Assembly: GCA_905479985.1 (NCBI GenBank)
Contig: CAJQOM010000032.1
Coordinates: 1 to 51,805, forward strand
Source of the DNA: an uncultured Gammaproteobacteria bacterium
GTDB lineage: Bacteria > Pseudomonadota > Gammaproteobacteria > Nitrosococcales > Methylophagaceae
Direction of reading: 5' to 3'
DNA length: 51,805 bases
The notes under the pieces are model-generated. The model saw only the letters and a program-made list of their open reading frames with translations, was not told where the DNA came from and ran no database searches. Numbering within the stretch: the stretch's first letter is position 1; each line of letters opens with the position of its first letter. The translations under genes and the position numbers were made by a program. Below, one piece after another: positions 9,344-18,899 of the stretch.

Positions 9344-11680
9344 ATGACACGATTATGGGTTTTTCCATTATTGCTTATCACTTTGTTGATACTTCTTTTC
9401 TGTGGTTATTTTCTAGATGCACTGTTTGTTGCTATTGCCCTTTTCTTGCCTTTGCTTATTCCCAGTTTCCGACAGCAGGTCGTTATTCAGCCTATTTTGT
9501 CGGCTTTTCGGCGGGCTATGCCGCCATTATCTGCCACCGAACGTGAAGCGCTTGAATCAGGCACGGTTTGGTGGGATGGCCAACTTTTTAGTGGTCGACC
9601 TGATTGGCAACCCTTCCTAGATAGTGCCCAGCATGACTTAACTGATGAAGAGCAAGCCTTTTTAGCTGGGCCCGCCGAGGTGCTATGTGACCAACTCAAT
9701 GATTGGGAAATCACCCATCATCACCATGACTTACCTGAGGATGTTTGGGCTTTTCTTAAACAAGAACGTTTCTTTGGCCTGATTATTCCAAAGAAATATG
9801 GTGGTCTGGGCTTTTCGGCGCTGGCCCATTCTCAGATGGTGATGAAAGTGGCCAGTCGCAGTTTAACGGCGGCTGTCACAGTCATGGTACCTAATTCACT
9901 CGGCCCCGCTGAATTACTGCTGCACTACGGTACAGAAGCGCAAAAGCAATATCACCTACCTCGTCTTGCACGTGGTGAAGCCTTACCTTGTTTTGCCTTA
10001 ACGGGTCCCGAGGCCGGGAGTGATGCCAGCAACTTGCCCGATACTGGTTTCGTTTGTGAGCGTGAATTCAATGGTCATTCCACTGTGGGCATCTTGCTTA
10101 ATTGGGATAAGCGCTACATTACGCTAGGGCCGGTCGCCACATTACTCGGACTCGCCTTTCATCTTTACGATCCCGATCATCTTATTGGAGATGTCGATGA
10201 TATTGGCATTACGCTGGCACTGATTCCGACTGATACCGCTGGGGTTGAAATCGGTCAGCGGCATTGGCCGATGGGGATGGCATTTCAGAATGGTCCTAAT
10301 TGGGGTAAAGATGTCTTTATCCCTTTGGATTGGATTATCGGTGGCGTCGAACAGGCTGGTAAAGGCTGGCGTATGTTAATGGAATCACTGGCGGCAGGGC
10401 GTTCTATTTCTCTCCCTGCTTTAAGTGCTGGCGCGTCAAAGCTCGCCTGCCAAACGACATCTGCTTATGCCCGCGTCAGAGAACAGTTCCATTTACCCAT
10501 CGGGCGCTTTGAGGGTGTTGCCGATGTGTTAGGCCGTATGGCGGCACTGACCTATATGATTGATGCGACCCGTATTACAACCGCGCAGGCGGTGATGGAC
10601 GGTGAGCGGCCTGCTGTCTTGTCTGCAATCTCCAAATACCATTTAACTGAAATGATGCGGGAGATTATTAATGATGCGATGGATATTCATGGTGGCAAAA
10701 GTATCTGCCTTGGCCCAAGTAATCCATTAGGCCATGCTTATCAAGCCATTCCGATTAGTATTACAGTCGAGGGCGCAAATATTCTGACCCGTAACCTGAT
10801 TATCTTTGGGCAAGGATCTGTCCGTGCTCACCCTTACCTTCTACAAGAGATATCAACCCTAACGCTCGATGAAGCAGATGCGGTTATGACGTTTGATCGC
10901 TTATTAGCCAGTCATTTTGCTTATCTCATGGGCAATATAGGTCGAAGCTGGTTTTTTTCCCTCTCTCGCGGTCGTGGTAGTGCGGCACCTGACTCCCCAT
11001 TAAAACACTATTATCAACAACTCAATCACCTTAGTGCTGCGCTAGCTGTGGCCACGGATGTTAGCTTAGCCGTATTGGGTGGCAGCTTAAAACGTAAAGA
11101 GTCCTTGTCTGCACGGCTGGGAGATGTCTTAAGCCAGCTTTATCTTGCCAGTTGCACCTTGCGTCATTTCGAATCTCAGCACAGTGATGACGATACACCG
11201 CTTGCTGAATGGGCTTGTACTTATGCTATTTATCAAGCTCAGGCTGCTCTACTTGGCTTAATTGATAATCTGCCTAATCGTCCTATTGCACTGTGTTTAC
11301 GGTTGATTATATTCCCGATTGGACCTCGATATAAAGCGCCTAGCGATCAGCTTGGTCATGCTATTTCAACATTACTTTTACAGCCTGGTGCCGTCAGAAG
11401 CCGACTCATTAATGGCATTTATCAACCTCAAAACCAGCATGATTACCTGAGCCAATTGGAGACTGCCTTGTCCTACTGTGTTGATGCCGATCCGGTTGAA
11501 AGAAAAATCAGGGAGCTGGCCTCCGACTCCCTTGATGCAGCATTAGAAAACGGCGACATTACCGCTGATGAATATCACACTGTCACTACCGCTAGAACGG
11601 CTAGAAACCAAGTTATCGCCGTTGATCACTTTAGCGCCGATCTTGATTTGCTCACTTCGCTTAAGGAGAGTGCGTTATGA
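9344..11680 (+). CDS. fadE: FadE-type acyl-CoA dehydrogenase, membrane-anchored
   Basis: Catalyses the first, FAD-dependent step of beta-oxidation, acyl-CoA to trans-2-enoyl-CoA. The 778 residues are close to enterobacterial FadE: two hydrophobic N-terminal segments within residues 3-45, then the acyl-CoA dehydrogenase core with FGLIIPKKYGGLGF, CFALTGPEAGSDASN, and GPNWGKDVFIPLDWIIGG, the flavin-binding GRSISLPALS region, DIHGGKSICLGPSN and a FadE-specific C-terminal domain. The start follows AGGAGTGTGAC. Its stop overlaps the fadI start (ATGA), implying coupled translation. Confidence 0.92.
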   Translation: MTRLWVFPLLLITLLILLFCGYFLDALFVAIALFLPLLIPSFRQQVVIQPILSAFRRAMPPLSATEREALESGTVWWDGQLFSGRPDWQPFLDSAQHDLTDEEQAFLAGPAEVLCDQLNDWEITHHHHDLPEDVWAFLKQERFFGLIIPKKYGGLGFSALAHSQMVMKVASRSLTAAVTVMVPNSLGPAELLLHYGTEAQKQYHLPRLARGEALPCFALTGPEAGSDASNLPDTGFVCEREFNGHSTVGILLNWDKRYITLGPVATLLGLAFHLYDPDHLIGDVDDIGITLALIPTDTAGVEIGQRHWPMGMAFQNGPNWGKDVFIPLDWIIGGVEQAGKGWRMLMESLAAGRSISLPALSAGASKLACQTTSAYARVREQFHLPIGRFEGVADVLGRMAALTYMIDATRITTAQAVMDGERPAVLSAISKYHLTEMMREIINDAMDIHGGKSICLGPSNPLGHAYQAIPISITVEGANILTRNLIIFGQGSVRAHPYLLQEISTLTLDEADAVMTFDRLLASHFAYLMGNIGRSWFFSLSRGRGSAAPDSPLKHYYQQLNHLSAALAVATDVSLAVLGGSLKRKESLSARLGDVLSQLYLASCTLRHFESQHSDDDTPLAEWACTYAIYQAQAALLGLIDNLPNRPIALCLRLIIFPIGPRYKAPSDQLGHAISTLLLQPGAVRSRLINGIYQPQNQHDYLSQLETALSYCVDADPVERKIRELASDSLDAALENGDITADEYHTVTTARTARNQVIAVDHFSADLDLLTSLKESAL

Positions 11681-12996
11681 ATACTTATGCTATGCGTCCT
11701 GCCTACCCCTACCGAAAAGTGTTTATTGTTGATGGCAGCCGTACTCCTTTTCTTAAAGCCTCCGGTCGGCCCGGTTCACTGACCAGCAGCGATCTTGCCT
11801 TGGCCGCTGCACGACCCTTAATGATGCGGCAACCTTTTGAGCCTGACGCGTTAGACGAAGTCATTTTGGGCTGTGTCATGCCCCGGGCCGATGAAGCCAA
11901 TATTGCACGGCTGGTTTCTCTTCGCTTGGGTTGTGGTGATGCCGTTCCGGCTTGGACAGTCCAAAGAAACTGCGCATCAGCGATGCAAGCCCTTGATAGT
12001 GCTGCAACACATATCAGTATTGGCAGAAGTGACTTGGTTTTAGCCGGCGGCTGTGAAGCGATGAGCCATGCGCCGGTGTTATTTAAGCCCGAGATGGTGA
12101 CTTGGCTTTCAGATTGGCAAAAAGCCCGTAGCAATAGGCAGAAACTAGCGGCGCTCTCAACATTACGCCCCAAACTTTTTGCGCCAGTTTTCGGTTTAGC
12201 TAAAGGTTTAACTGATGCCACGGTTAACTTGTCCATGGGAGAAACGGCTGAGGTATTGGCCTATCATTTTGATATTCAACGTGAGGCGATGGATCAGTTT
12301 GCTTTATCTAGCCATCAGAAATTGGCTCATGCCGTGGACAAAGGTTATTTACCTGAGATCGAACCCATTATTAACCGAAATGGCTTTATTTTTGAACAAG
12401 ATAATGGCTTGAGAAAAGAAAGTTCGCTGGCACAGTTAGCCAAGCTTAGGGCTGTTTTCGATCAGTCTGGATCCGTCACGGCAGGTAATAGTGCTCAACT
12501 CACCGATGGTGCGGCTTGTGTGCTATTGGCTTCCCAAGATGCCATTGATTATTATCATTTGCCTATTTTGGGTGAAATCGTTGATAGCCACTGGTCAGGT
12601 CTTGACCCCGCCAAAATGGGATTGGGCCCAGTTTATGCTTCAACAGCCTTATTACAGCGCCACCAATTGGGCCTCGGCGATATTGATTTTTGGGAAATCA
12701 ATGAGGCTTTTGCCAGTCAAGTTTTAGCGTGTTTAACCGCTTGGGAAGATGACACTTTTTGTCAAGATGAACTCAACCTTGACGCTGCCTTTGGTTCACT
12801 CGACTCCCGTTGCTTGAACGTCGATGGTGGTGCGATTGCATTAGGTCACCCTGTCGGTGCGACGGGCGCCCGTTTGGTATTACATCTACTCCATGTATTG
12901 AAAAGACATGATGCCAAACTCGGTGTGGCCACATTGTGTATTGGTGGTGGGCAAGGCGGTGCGATGTTAATTTCTCGGGAAGGAGCCACATCATGA
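11677..12996 (+). CDS. fadI: FadI-like 3-ketoacyl-CoA thiolase
   Basis: Thiolytic cleavage of 3-ketoacyl-CoA to acetyl-CoA and a shortened acyl-CoA. The 439-residue length equals FadI-type thiolases and exceeds FadA. The nucleophilic cysteine lies in VQRNCASAMQALDSA, the active-site asparagine/glutamate in WEINEAFASQ, the histidine in GGAIALGHPVGATGAR, and the second cysteine in LCIGGGQGGAM, so the enzyme should be active. The start overlaps the fadE stop and its own stop overlaps the fadJ start, both as ATGA. Confidence 0.9.
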   Translation: MNTYAMRPAYPYRKVFIVDGSRTPFLKASGRPGSLTSSDLALAAARPLMMRQPFEPDALDEVILGCVMPRADEANIARLVSLRLGCGDAVPAWTVQRNCASAMQALDSAATHISIGRSDLVLAGGCEAMSHAPVLFKPEMVTWLSDWQKARSNRQKLAALSTLRPKLFAPVFGLAKGLTDATVNLSMGETAEVLAYHFDIQREAMDQFALSSHQKLAHAVDKGYLPEIEPIINRNGFIFEQDNGLRKESSLAQLAKLRAVFDQSGSVTAGNSAQLTDGAACVLLASQDAIDYYHLPILGEIVDSHWSGLDPAKMGLGPVYASTALLQRHQLGLGDIDFWEINEAFASQVLACLTAWEDDTFCQDELNLDAAFGSLDSRCLNVDGGAIALGHPVGATGARLVLHLLHVLKRHDAKLGVATLCIGGGQGGAMLISREGATS

Positions 12997-15029
12997 CCTC
13001 CGCTGCCATTTGGAAAAAGTCTGTCGATGACGACAACCTCGTTTGTTTAAGCTTGGATATGCCGAATAGCCAAACCAATATTTTGACTCAAGCGGTGATT
13101 GATGCTTTATCGGTCGAACTCGATCAACTCCCGTCCCCGCCACCACGTGGTGTCATTATTCGATCTGAGAAGCAAAATGGCTTTATCGCTGGTGCGGATA
13201 TTAATACCTTTGCTGAACAATATGATATCGAAGAAACATTTTCCACCATCAAGCAAGTACAGGCTATCTTTAATCGCTTAGCCGCTTTACCGTGTCCCAC
13301 TGTGGCCCTTATTCATGGTTTTTGCCTTGGTGGTGGACTAGAGCTCGCTTTGGCTTGCCAATACCGCATTGCCGACAATGCCCCGACAACTAGGATTGGG
13401 TTACCTGAAGTTAAATTAGGTATTCACCCTGGTTATGGTGGCAGTGTGCGCCTGATCGATTTGATTGGTGTTATTCCTGCGATGACTATGATGTTAAGTG
13501 GTCGGATACTTTCTGCTCATGCAGCAAAAAAGCTATCTGTTATTGATGCCAGCGTGCCAACAAGACAGTTATTTAATACGGCACGTCGATTCCTGCTTGA
13601 CCCGCCGCCTCGCCAGACACCGCCTCTTCATCAACGTCTGCTTTCCCGCCGACTATTAAGACCTGCTGTCGGCTACTTACTCCGTCGAAAAACAGCGCAA
13701 AAGGTGCTGCAGAAACATTATCCCGCTCCTTTCGCTTTAATTGAATGTTGGCAAAAAAGACCAGCTGATCGCCAAGCTTATTTTGCTGCTGAAGCGTCAT
13801 CTGTCGCAACGCTGATTCAAACAGCCCAAGCGCAGAATTTAGTCCGCCTATTCTTATTGCAAGACCGGCTCAAGGTCTTTGGCAAGCAATCTGATTTTAA
13901 GGCGCGTCATGTCCACGTCATTGGCGCTGGCACGATGGGAGGAGATATTGCAGCTTGGTGTGCGTTACGGGGCTTAAACGTTACGTTACAAGATCAATCT
14001 GCTGAACGCATTGCCCCCGCATTGATTCGTGCGCACACGCTGTTTCAACGCCACTTAAAAACACCTTACTTAATACAAGCCGCCATGGATAGGCTCATGC
14101 CCGATCTCATGGGGACAGGCTTATCCAAAGCTGATGTGGTGATTGAGGCTATTTTTGAAGATCTGGCTGCCAAACAAGCTTTATTCGCAACCATTGAACC
14201 TCAGCTACAACCACACGCCTTATTAGCCAGTAATACTTCGAGTATTCCTTTGGATAAGATTGCCGAACATCTCCAACAGCCTGAACGACTGGTTGGACTG
14301 CATTTTTTTAATCCGGTCGCCAAAATGCAGTTAATTGAGATTGTGCAAGCCACCACAACTGATGCGCAATGGTCACAGCATGCTGCCGCGTTTGCCCGAC
14401 AGATTGGTCGCCTCCCTTTGCCCGTAAAAAGTGCGCCGGGCTTTTTGATTAACCGTTTGCTAATGCCTTATCTATTAGAAGCGGTTCTGATGGTTGAGGA
14501 AGGACTTCCCGCCACGGTTATCGATCAGGTCGCGGTCGATTTTGGTATGCCCATCGGCCCTATTGCACTTGCAGATCAAGTCGGTTTAGATATTTGCTTG
14601 TCTGTTGCTCAGGTGCTCGGCCCCTCATTGGGCTTTTCTGTCCCGACATCACTAGAACAGGCTATTTCTGACGGTCATTTAGGCCGTAAAAGCGGCCAAG
14701 GATTTTATCACTACACCCAAAAAGGCAATAAAAAAGAGGTGTCGGATCATGACACCACTCAGGATGTCGATAAAAACTTGATTCAACAACGGCTCATCTT
14801 AAGGTTACTAAATGAATGTATTAGTTGCTTAGCCGATCATATCGTCGAGGATAGTGACCTACTTGATGCAGGTATGGTCTTTGCCACTGGTTTTGCACCC
14901 TTCCATGGTGGACCAATGCGTTACCTACAACAAGAAGGCGCAGCCTCACTATACGAGCAACTTACTCAGTTGCAATCCACCTTTGGAAACCGGTTTTCAC
15001 CACATTCAAAATGGGAGACTTGGTTATGA
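12993..15029 (+). CDS. fadJ: FadJ-like enoyl-CoA hydratase / 3-hydroxyacyl-CoA dehydrogenase
   Basis: A bifunctional alpha-subunit type protein (678 residues) carrying the middle two steps of beta-oxidation. The crotonase domain (about 1-190) has GFCLGGGLELALACQYRIA and the catalytic-glutamate motif GLPEVKLGIHPGYGG. The NAD-binding domain begins near 305 with HVIGAGTMGGDIA, and the dehydrogenase catalytic histidine is in GLHFFNPVAKMQLIEIV. ATG at 12993 is taken because AGGAG stands seven bases upstream and it overlaps the thiolase stop; the frame is open further upstream inside fadI. It probably forms a complex with the preceding thiolase. Confidence 0.92.
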   Translation: MTSAAIWKKSVDDDNLVCLSLDMPNSQTNILTQAVIDALSVELDQLPSPPPRGVIIRSEKQNGFIAGADINTFAEQYDIEETFSTIKQVQAIFNRLAALPCPTVALIHGFCLGGGLELALACQYRIADNAPTTRIGLPEVKLGIHPGYGGSVRLIDLIGVIPAMTMMLSGRILSAHAAKKLSVIDASVPTRQLFNTARRFLLDPPPRQTPPLHQRLLSRRLLRPAVGYLLRRKTAQKVLQKHYPAPFALIECWQKRPADRQAYFAAEASSVATLIQTAQAQNLVRLFLLQDRLKVFGKQSDFKARHVHVIGAGTMGGDIAAWCALRGLNVTLQDQSAERIAPALIRAHTLFQRHLKTPYLIQAAMDRLMPDLMGTGLSKADVVIEAIFEDLAAKQALFATIEPQLQPHALLASNTSSIPLDKIAEHLQQPERLVGLHFFNPVAKMQLIEIVQATTTDAQWSQHAAAFARQIGRLPLPVKSAPGFLINRLLMPYLLEAVLMVEEGLPATVIDQVAVDFGMPIGPIALADQVGLDICLSVAQVLGPSLGFSVPTSLEQAISDGHLGRKSGQGFYHYTQKGNKKEVSDHDTTQDVDKNLIQQRLILRLLNECISCLADHIVEDSDLLDAGMVFATGFAPFHGGPMRYLQQEGAASLYEQLTQLQSTFGNRFSPHSKWETWL

Positions 15030-16840
15030 CTATCAAAACAGACATTATTGCACCCGAGCTGGCACAACATTTACCGGGATTGTTGGCCGAACGCGTTGCC
15101 CGATCTCCAGATGCTATCGCTTGCCGGCAATTCAATGAACACACGAAGCACTGGGACACGGTCACTTGGCAGCAGATTGCTACCATTGTTGAGCACCGTA
15201 AAGCGGCACTAGCGGCAGAACACTTTAATCCAGGCGATCGTATTGCGATTATGCTGCGCAACTGCTGCGAATGGATTTATTTTGACATGGCGGCGTTAAG
15301 TTTAGGACTAGTGACGGTGCCGCTTTATCCTAATGACCGCGCTGATAATGTGGCTTATATCCTCGAACACTCTGGCGCTAGACTCTTGCTGCTTGAAGAC
15401 TTATCCACACAGCCAGAATTGGCGGAACATACGATCCTAACCACGTTGGATCGCATTATTTCTTTGACCCCATCATCGATTGTTGAGACATTGCCTGAGT
15501 GCCATTCTCTCGATGCTTGGTTGGGAGCAAGTGAGCAAGACGATATTGTCATGCCAACGCCCGTTATTCAGCCCAATGACTTGGCCTCAATTGTCTATAC
15601 TTCTGGCACGACTGGGCCACCAAAAGGCGTGATGCTTAGTCATCATAATATGTTGTGGAATGCTTGGAGTGGCTTACAAAGTATCCCTATTTTCCCAACT
15701 GACATCTTTCTGTCTTTTTTACCCCTTTCCCATACGTTAGAACGTAGTATCGGCTATTACTTGCCTATTATGGCGGGCGCTTCGATTAGTTATGCCCGTT
15801 CTGTTGCTCAATTAGCTGAGGATTTACTAACACAGCATCCCACTGCCTTGATCAGTGTGCCGCGTATTTATGAACGTGTTTATCAGCGCATATACGATCA
15901 ATTGCATCAAAAATCGCCGCTGGCGCAATACCTCTTTAAGGCCGCAGTGGATGTTGGCTGGCGTTATTTTGAATATCAGCAGCACCGGGTAGGCTGGCAT
16001 CCCACTTTGCTGTTATACCCGTTGCTCAATCAACTTGTCGGTAAGACATTACGAGCCCGATTGGGCGGCGAACTGCGCGTTGCCATTTGTGGTGGTGCGC
16101 CGTTGCCAGAGCATATTGCAAAGACCTTTATTGCACTGGGTGTGCCTATTTTTCAGGGTTATGGCCTCACTGAAACCAGCCCCGTTGTGAGTGTTAATAC
16201 GCTAGACAACAACCTGCCTAAGAGCATCGGTCATCCCTTACAAGATGTGGCTATCCGGTTCAATGATGCGGGCGAATTACAGGTTAATAGCCCAGGTGTG
16301 ATGTTAGGTTATTGGCAAAATGCCACTGCGACCACAGAGACTATTGATCAGGCAGGCTGGTTAAGTACTGGTGACCTTGGTCATCAAGATGCCGCCGGTT
16401 TTTTACATATCACTGGTCGATTAAAAGATATTATTGTGATGGCCAATGGCGAAAAAGTCTCTCCCAGCGATATGGAACTGACAATTGCTAAAGATCCCTT
16501 GATTGATTCTGTCTTGGTCATCGGAGAAGGTAAGTCCTTTCTCACTGCCTTGCTGGTATTAAACGATGGTGCATGGCTTGAATTAGCCCAGCAACTCCAT
16601 ATTGCCATGGTCAATCCCGAACAACTCCGATTTCATCCTGATGTCGACCGTTTTTTGCTCGAGCGGATTCAGCAACAATTGCATGATTTTCCACGTTACG
16701 CACGCATTCGTAAGCTGGTCGTTTCGCTAGATGCTTGGACGGTAGAAAATGATTTATCAACCCCGACATTGAAAGCCAAACGGCCGCAGATTCTGCAGCG
16801 CTATGCCGCGGAAATAGACCAACTTTATGAGGGACATTAA
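15026..16840 (+). CDS. Long-chain acyl-CoA synthetase (AMP-forming)
   Basis: Activates fatty acids to acyl-CoA through an acyl-adenylate. The 604-residue protein is of the long FAA/ACSL type rather than E. coli FadD length. Motifs in order: P-loop-like YTSGTTGPPKGVMLSH, LPLSHTLER, adenine motif GYGLTETSPV, and the hinge STGDLGHQDAAGFLHITGR with the following KDIIVMANGEKVSP. The true start is ATG at 15026, overlapping the fadJ TGA and preceded by GGGAG eight bases away; an ATG-free extension to 15011 is not needed. It supplies substrate for the upstream dehydrogenase, thiolase and hydratase. Confidence 0.92.
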   Translation: MTIKTDIIAPELAQHLPGLLAERVARSPDAIACRQFNEHTKHWDTVTWQQIATIVEHRKAALAAEHFNPGDRIAIMLRNCCEWIYFDMAALSLGLVTVPLYPNDRADNVAYILEHSGARLLLLEDLSTQPELAEHTILTTLDRIISLTPSSIVETLPECHSLDAWLGASEQDDIVMPTPVIQPNDLASIVYTSGTTGPPKGVMLSHHNMLWNAWSGLQSIPIFPTDIFLSFLPLSHTLERSIGYYLPIMAGASISYARSVAQLAEDLLTQHPTALISVPRIYERVYQRIYDQLHQKSPLAQYLFKAAVDVGWRYFEYQQHRVGWHPTLLLYPLLNQLVGKTLRARLGGELRVAICGGAPLPEHIAKTFIALGVPIFQGYGLTETSPVVSVNTLDNNLPKSIGHPLQDVAIRFNDAGELQVNSPGVMLGYWQNATATTETIDQAGWLSTGDLGHQDAAGFLHITGRLKDIIVMANGEKVSPSDMELTIAKDPLIDSVLVIGEGKSFLTALLVLNDGAWLELAQQLHIAMVNPEQLRFHPDVDRFLLERIQQQLHDFPRYARIRKLVVSLDAWTVENDLSTPTLKAKRPQILQRYAAEIDQLYEGH

Positions 16841-16842
16841 TC

Positions 16843-17220
16843 ATGACGCAATTACCAACAGAACACGCGACACTTAGAATAGTTGCAAGCCCTAATGATG
16901 TGAATGCCACGGGGGATATTTTCGGCGGTTGGTTGATGGCGCAGGCAGACATTGCGGGTAGCATTGTTGCCGTTCGGCGTATCCGAGGGCGGGTTGTCAC
17001 CGTTGCCGTTGAACACTTCCACTTTATTAAACCGGTTTTAGTCGGTGATGTGGTCAGTATTTATAGTGAGATCCATAGTCTAGGCAAAAGCTCTGTGACG
17101 GTCACGGTCAGTATTTACATTGAACGTAAACCGATACACGATGTGCTGGTCGAGAAAGTAGCGCAAGGTCAATTTATTTATGTGCATCTTGATGAAGCTG
17201 GTCAGCCTCGTACTATCTGA
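16843..17220 (+). CDS. YciA-like hotdog-fold acyl-CoA thioesterase
   Basis: A 125-residue acyl-CoA hydrolase with the single hotdog domain of the YciA/BFIT group: NATGDIFGGWLMAQADIAGSI includes the conserved Asn and the Asp of the active-site helix, followed by EHFHFIKPVLVGDVV. It would release free CoA from acyl-CoA and so relieve CoA sequestration when beta-oxidation stalls. It starts two bases after the synthetase stop with GAGGG upstream, and is the last gene of the operon; the convergent mltD stop is 28 bases away with no obvious hairpin between. Confidence 0.88.
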   Translation: MTQLPTEHATLRIVASPNDVNATGDIFGGWLMAQADIAGSIVAVRRIRGRVVTVAVEHFHFIKPVLVGDVVSIYSEIHSLGKSSVTVTVSIYIERKPIHDVLVEKVAQGQFIYVHLDEAGQPRTI

Positions 17221-17248
17221 TGGGATTCGTCGCGCCTTGTTGAGTCTA

Positions 17249-18853
17249 TTACATCAAATGCAAGGTCAGCATCTGTCCTGGCTTTAACAATGTCCTTGTG
17301 CTCAAGCCATTCCATTCTCTAACGTCAGCCACGCTGACATTAAATTGCTGCGAAATCTTCCAAAGCGAATCACCGGTTTTAATTTGGTAATTAACTGTTT
17401 TAGTTTTGTTAGATCCTGCTGATACTTTCGGTGTCCATACTGTTAATTTTTGGCCCAATGCTAATGTGTCTCTTGGGGTTTTATCGTTCCAGCTTGCTAG
17501 CTGCTTGATCCCGACCTTATACGCCTTCGCCAAGTCCCACCAAGTATCACCTTTACTCACAATATGAATCGTTTTTTTACTGTTACCGGGGATTTTGGCA
17601 ACCTTTTTCTTCGCTATTTTATTTTGACTCACAAAATCGCTGGCCCTGCCCACCGACATCGGAATCAATAAATGGCGACCAGTACGAATCTTATTATTGG
17701 CTAGTTTGTTAGTCTTTTTTAATACTCTTACCGTCGTTTTATATTTTTTAGCAATTAGGCCTAATGATTCGCCTTGTTTGATTTTATGCCGTTGCCATTG
17801 CATGCGATCTTTTGCTGGTAATGCGGCTAACTTGCGTTTGAAGTTATCGATTTTCTCTACTGGCAATACTAATTGGTGTGGCCCTTCTGGTTGCGTCGCC
17901 CAATAGTTAAACCCTGGATTGAATTGATAAAGTTCATCACTACTCATCCCTGCTAACTTGGCGGCTAATGCTAAGTCTATTTGTGATCCTGTACCGACCA
18001 CGGCAAAGACTGGTTTATTTGCTAGCGGTCGCAACGTTAAGCCATATTGATTCGGCTGAAAAACTAGCTGGGATACTGCCATGAGCTTAGGAATATACGC
18101 CGTCGTCTCTGCCGGCAAATCTAAAGACCAAAAATCGGTCTGTTTCCCCGCTTTTTTGTTCTTCTTGATCGCTCGGCCGACTGTGCCTTCGCCCGCATTA
18201 TAAGCCGCAATCGCTAATTGCCAATCACCAAAATAACCATGTAGTTTTTGTAAGTAATCTAACGCTGCATCAGTCGATGCAACAATATCTCTGCGCCCGT
18301 CATACCAGCCATTTTGCTCCAGCCCAAATGCTTTGCCTGTCGCGGGCATAAATTGCCATAGCCCGGCAGCCCCACTGTGTGAATAAACATGAAACTTAAA
18401 CCCACTCTCTACAATAGGTAGTAACGCAATTTCCATTGGCATATTGCGTTTATCTAATTCAGAGACAATGTAATGTAAATAAGGCCGAGCCCGCTCTGCA
18501 ACGGTATTAAGGTATTGGCGGTTTTTTAAAAACCGATCTAATTGCTTTTGTGTTGGTTTATTTAGAGGTAACGTCGGCGTCATCGTAAAGCCCGATCTAA
18601 CACGCTGCCAAACATCTACTTCTGGCGCTATTGCACTTGCTGTCGATAGCGTATTTGGCGTTGGCTCTTGGGCTGTACCGTAACTGTTTTGCCAATGGGT
18701 ATTTTGTTGGGTCGCTGGCTGTTCTGGCTCGACTTCAATAATCGGGTCGACTGAGGCCTTTTTAGCTGTCGGCACCGTTGCGCTACAGGCCGTTAAAATA
18801 AGGGCACAAAGCCAAATTAAGGCGACCGTTTTTATATTAAAAAGGCTTTTCAT
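17249..18853 (-). CDS. mltD: Membrane-bound lytic murein transglycosylase D with three LysM domains
   Basis: A lipoprotein (lipobox ILTAC after a hydrophobic segment) of 534 residues that cleaves peptidoglycan glycan strands to 1,6-anhydro ends. The SLT domain spans about residues 120-250, with the catalytic glutamate in LPIVESGFKF, then GAAGLWQFMPATGKAFGL and AIAAYNAGEGTVGRAI. Three LysM modules follow (about 355-400, 425-470, 488-533), each starting with a KxGD/ES motif. It lies downstream of the Y-family polymerase on the same strand with a 46-base gap, so it may be separately transcribed. Confidence 0.92.
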   Translation of the reverse strand: MKSLFNIKTVALIWLCALILTACSATVPTAKKASVDPIIEVEPEQPATQQNTHWQNSYGTAQEPTPNTLSTASAIAPEVDVWQRVRSGFTMTPTLPLNKPTQKQLDRFLKNRQYLNTVAERARPYLHYIVSELDKRNMPMEIALLPIVESGFKFHVYSHSGAAGLWQFMPATGKAFGLEQNGWYDGRRDIVASTDAALDYLQKLHGYFGDWQLAIAAYNAGEGTVGRAIKKNKKAGKQTDFWSLDLPAETTAYIPKLMAVSQLVFQPNQYGLTLRPLANKPVFAVVGTGSQIDLALAAKLAGMSSDELYQFNPGFNYWATQPEGPHQLVLPVEKIDNFKRKLAALPAKDRMQWQRHKIKQGESLGLIAKKYKTTVRVLKKTNKLANNKIRTGRHLLIPMSVGRASDFVSQNKIAKKKVAKIPGNSKKTIHIVSKGDTWWDLAKAYKVGIKQLASWNDKTPRDTLALGQKLTVWTPKVSAGSNKTKTVNYQIKTGDSLWKISQQFNVSVADVREWNGLSTRTLLKPGQMLTLHLM

Positions 18854-18899
18854 GACAGCGCATTATAAGCGAGTTGGCCTTGCTTGTCTTTTAAGTGCA

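Noticed and set aside
11709-12236. A 175-codon open frame antisense to the thiolase gene
   Set aside because: It is a reading-frame shadow of a strongly conserved gene and has no recognisable protein motif.
17221-17248. Terminator between the thioesterase gene and mltD
   Set aside because: The 28-base convergent gap has no stem followed by a T-run.
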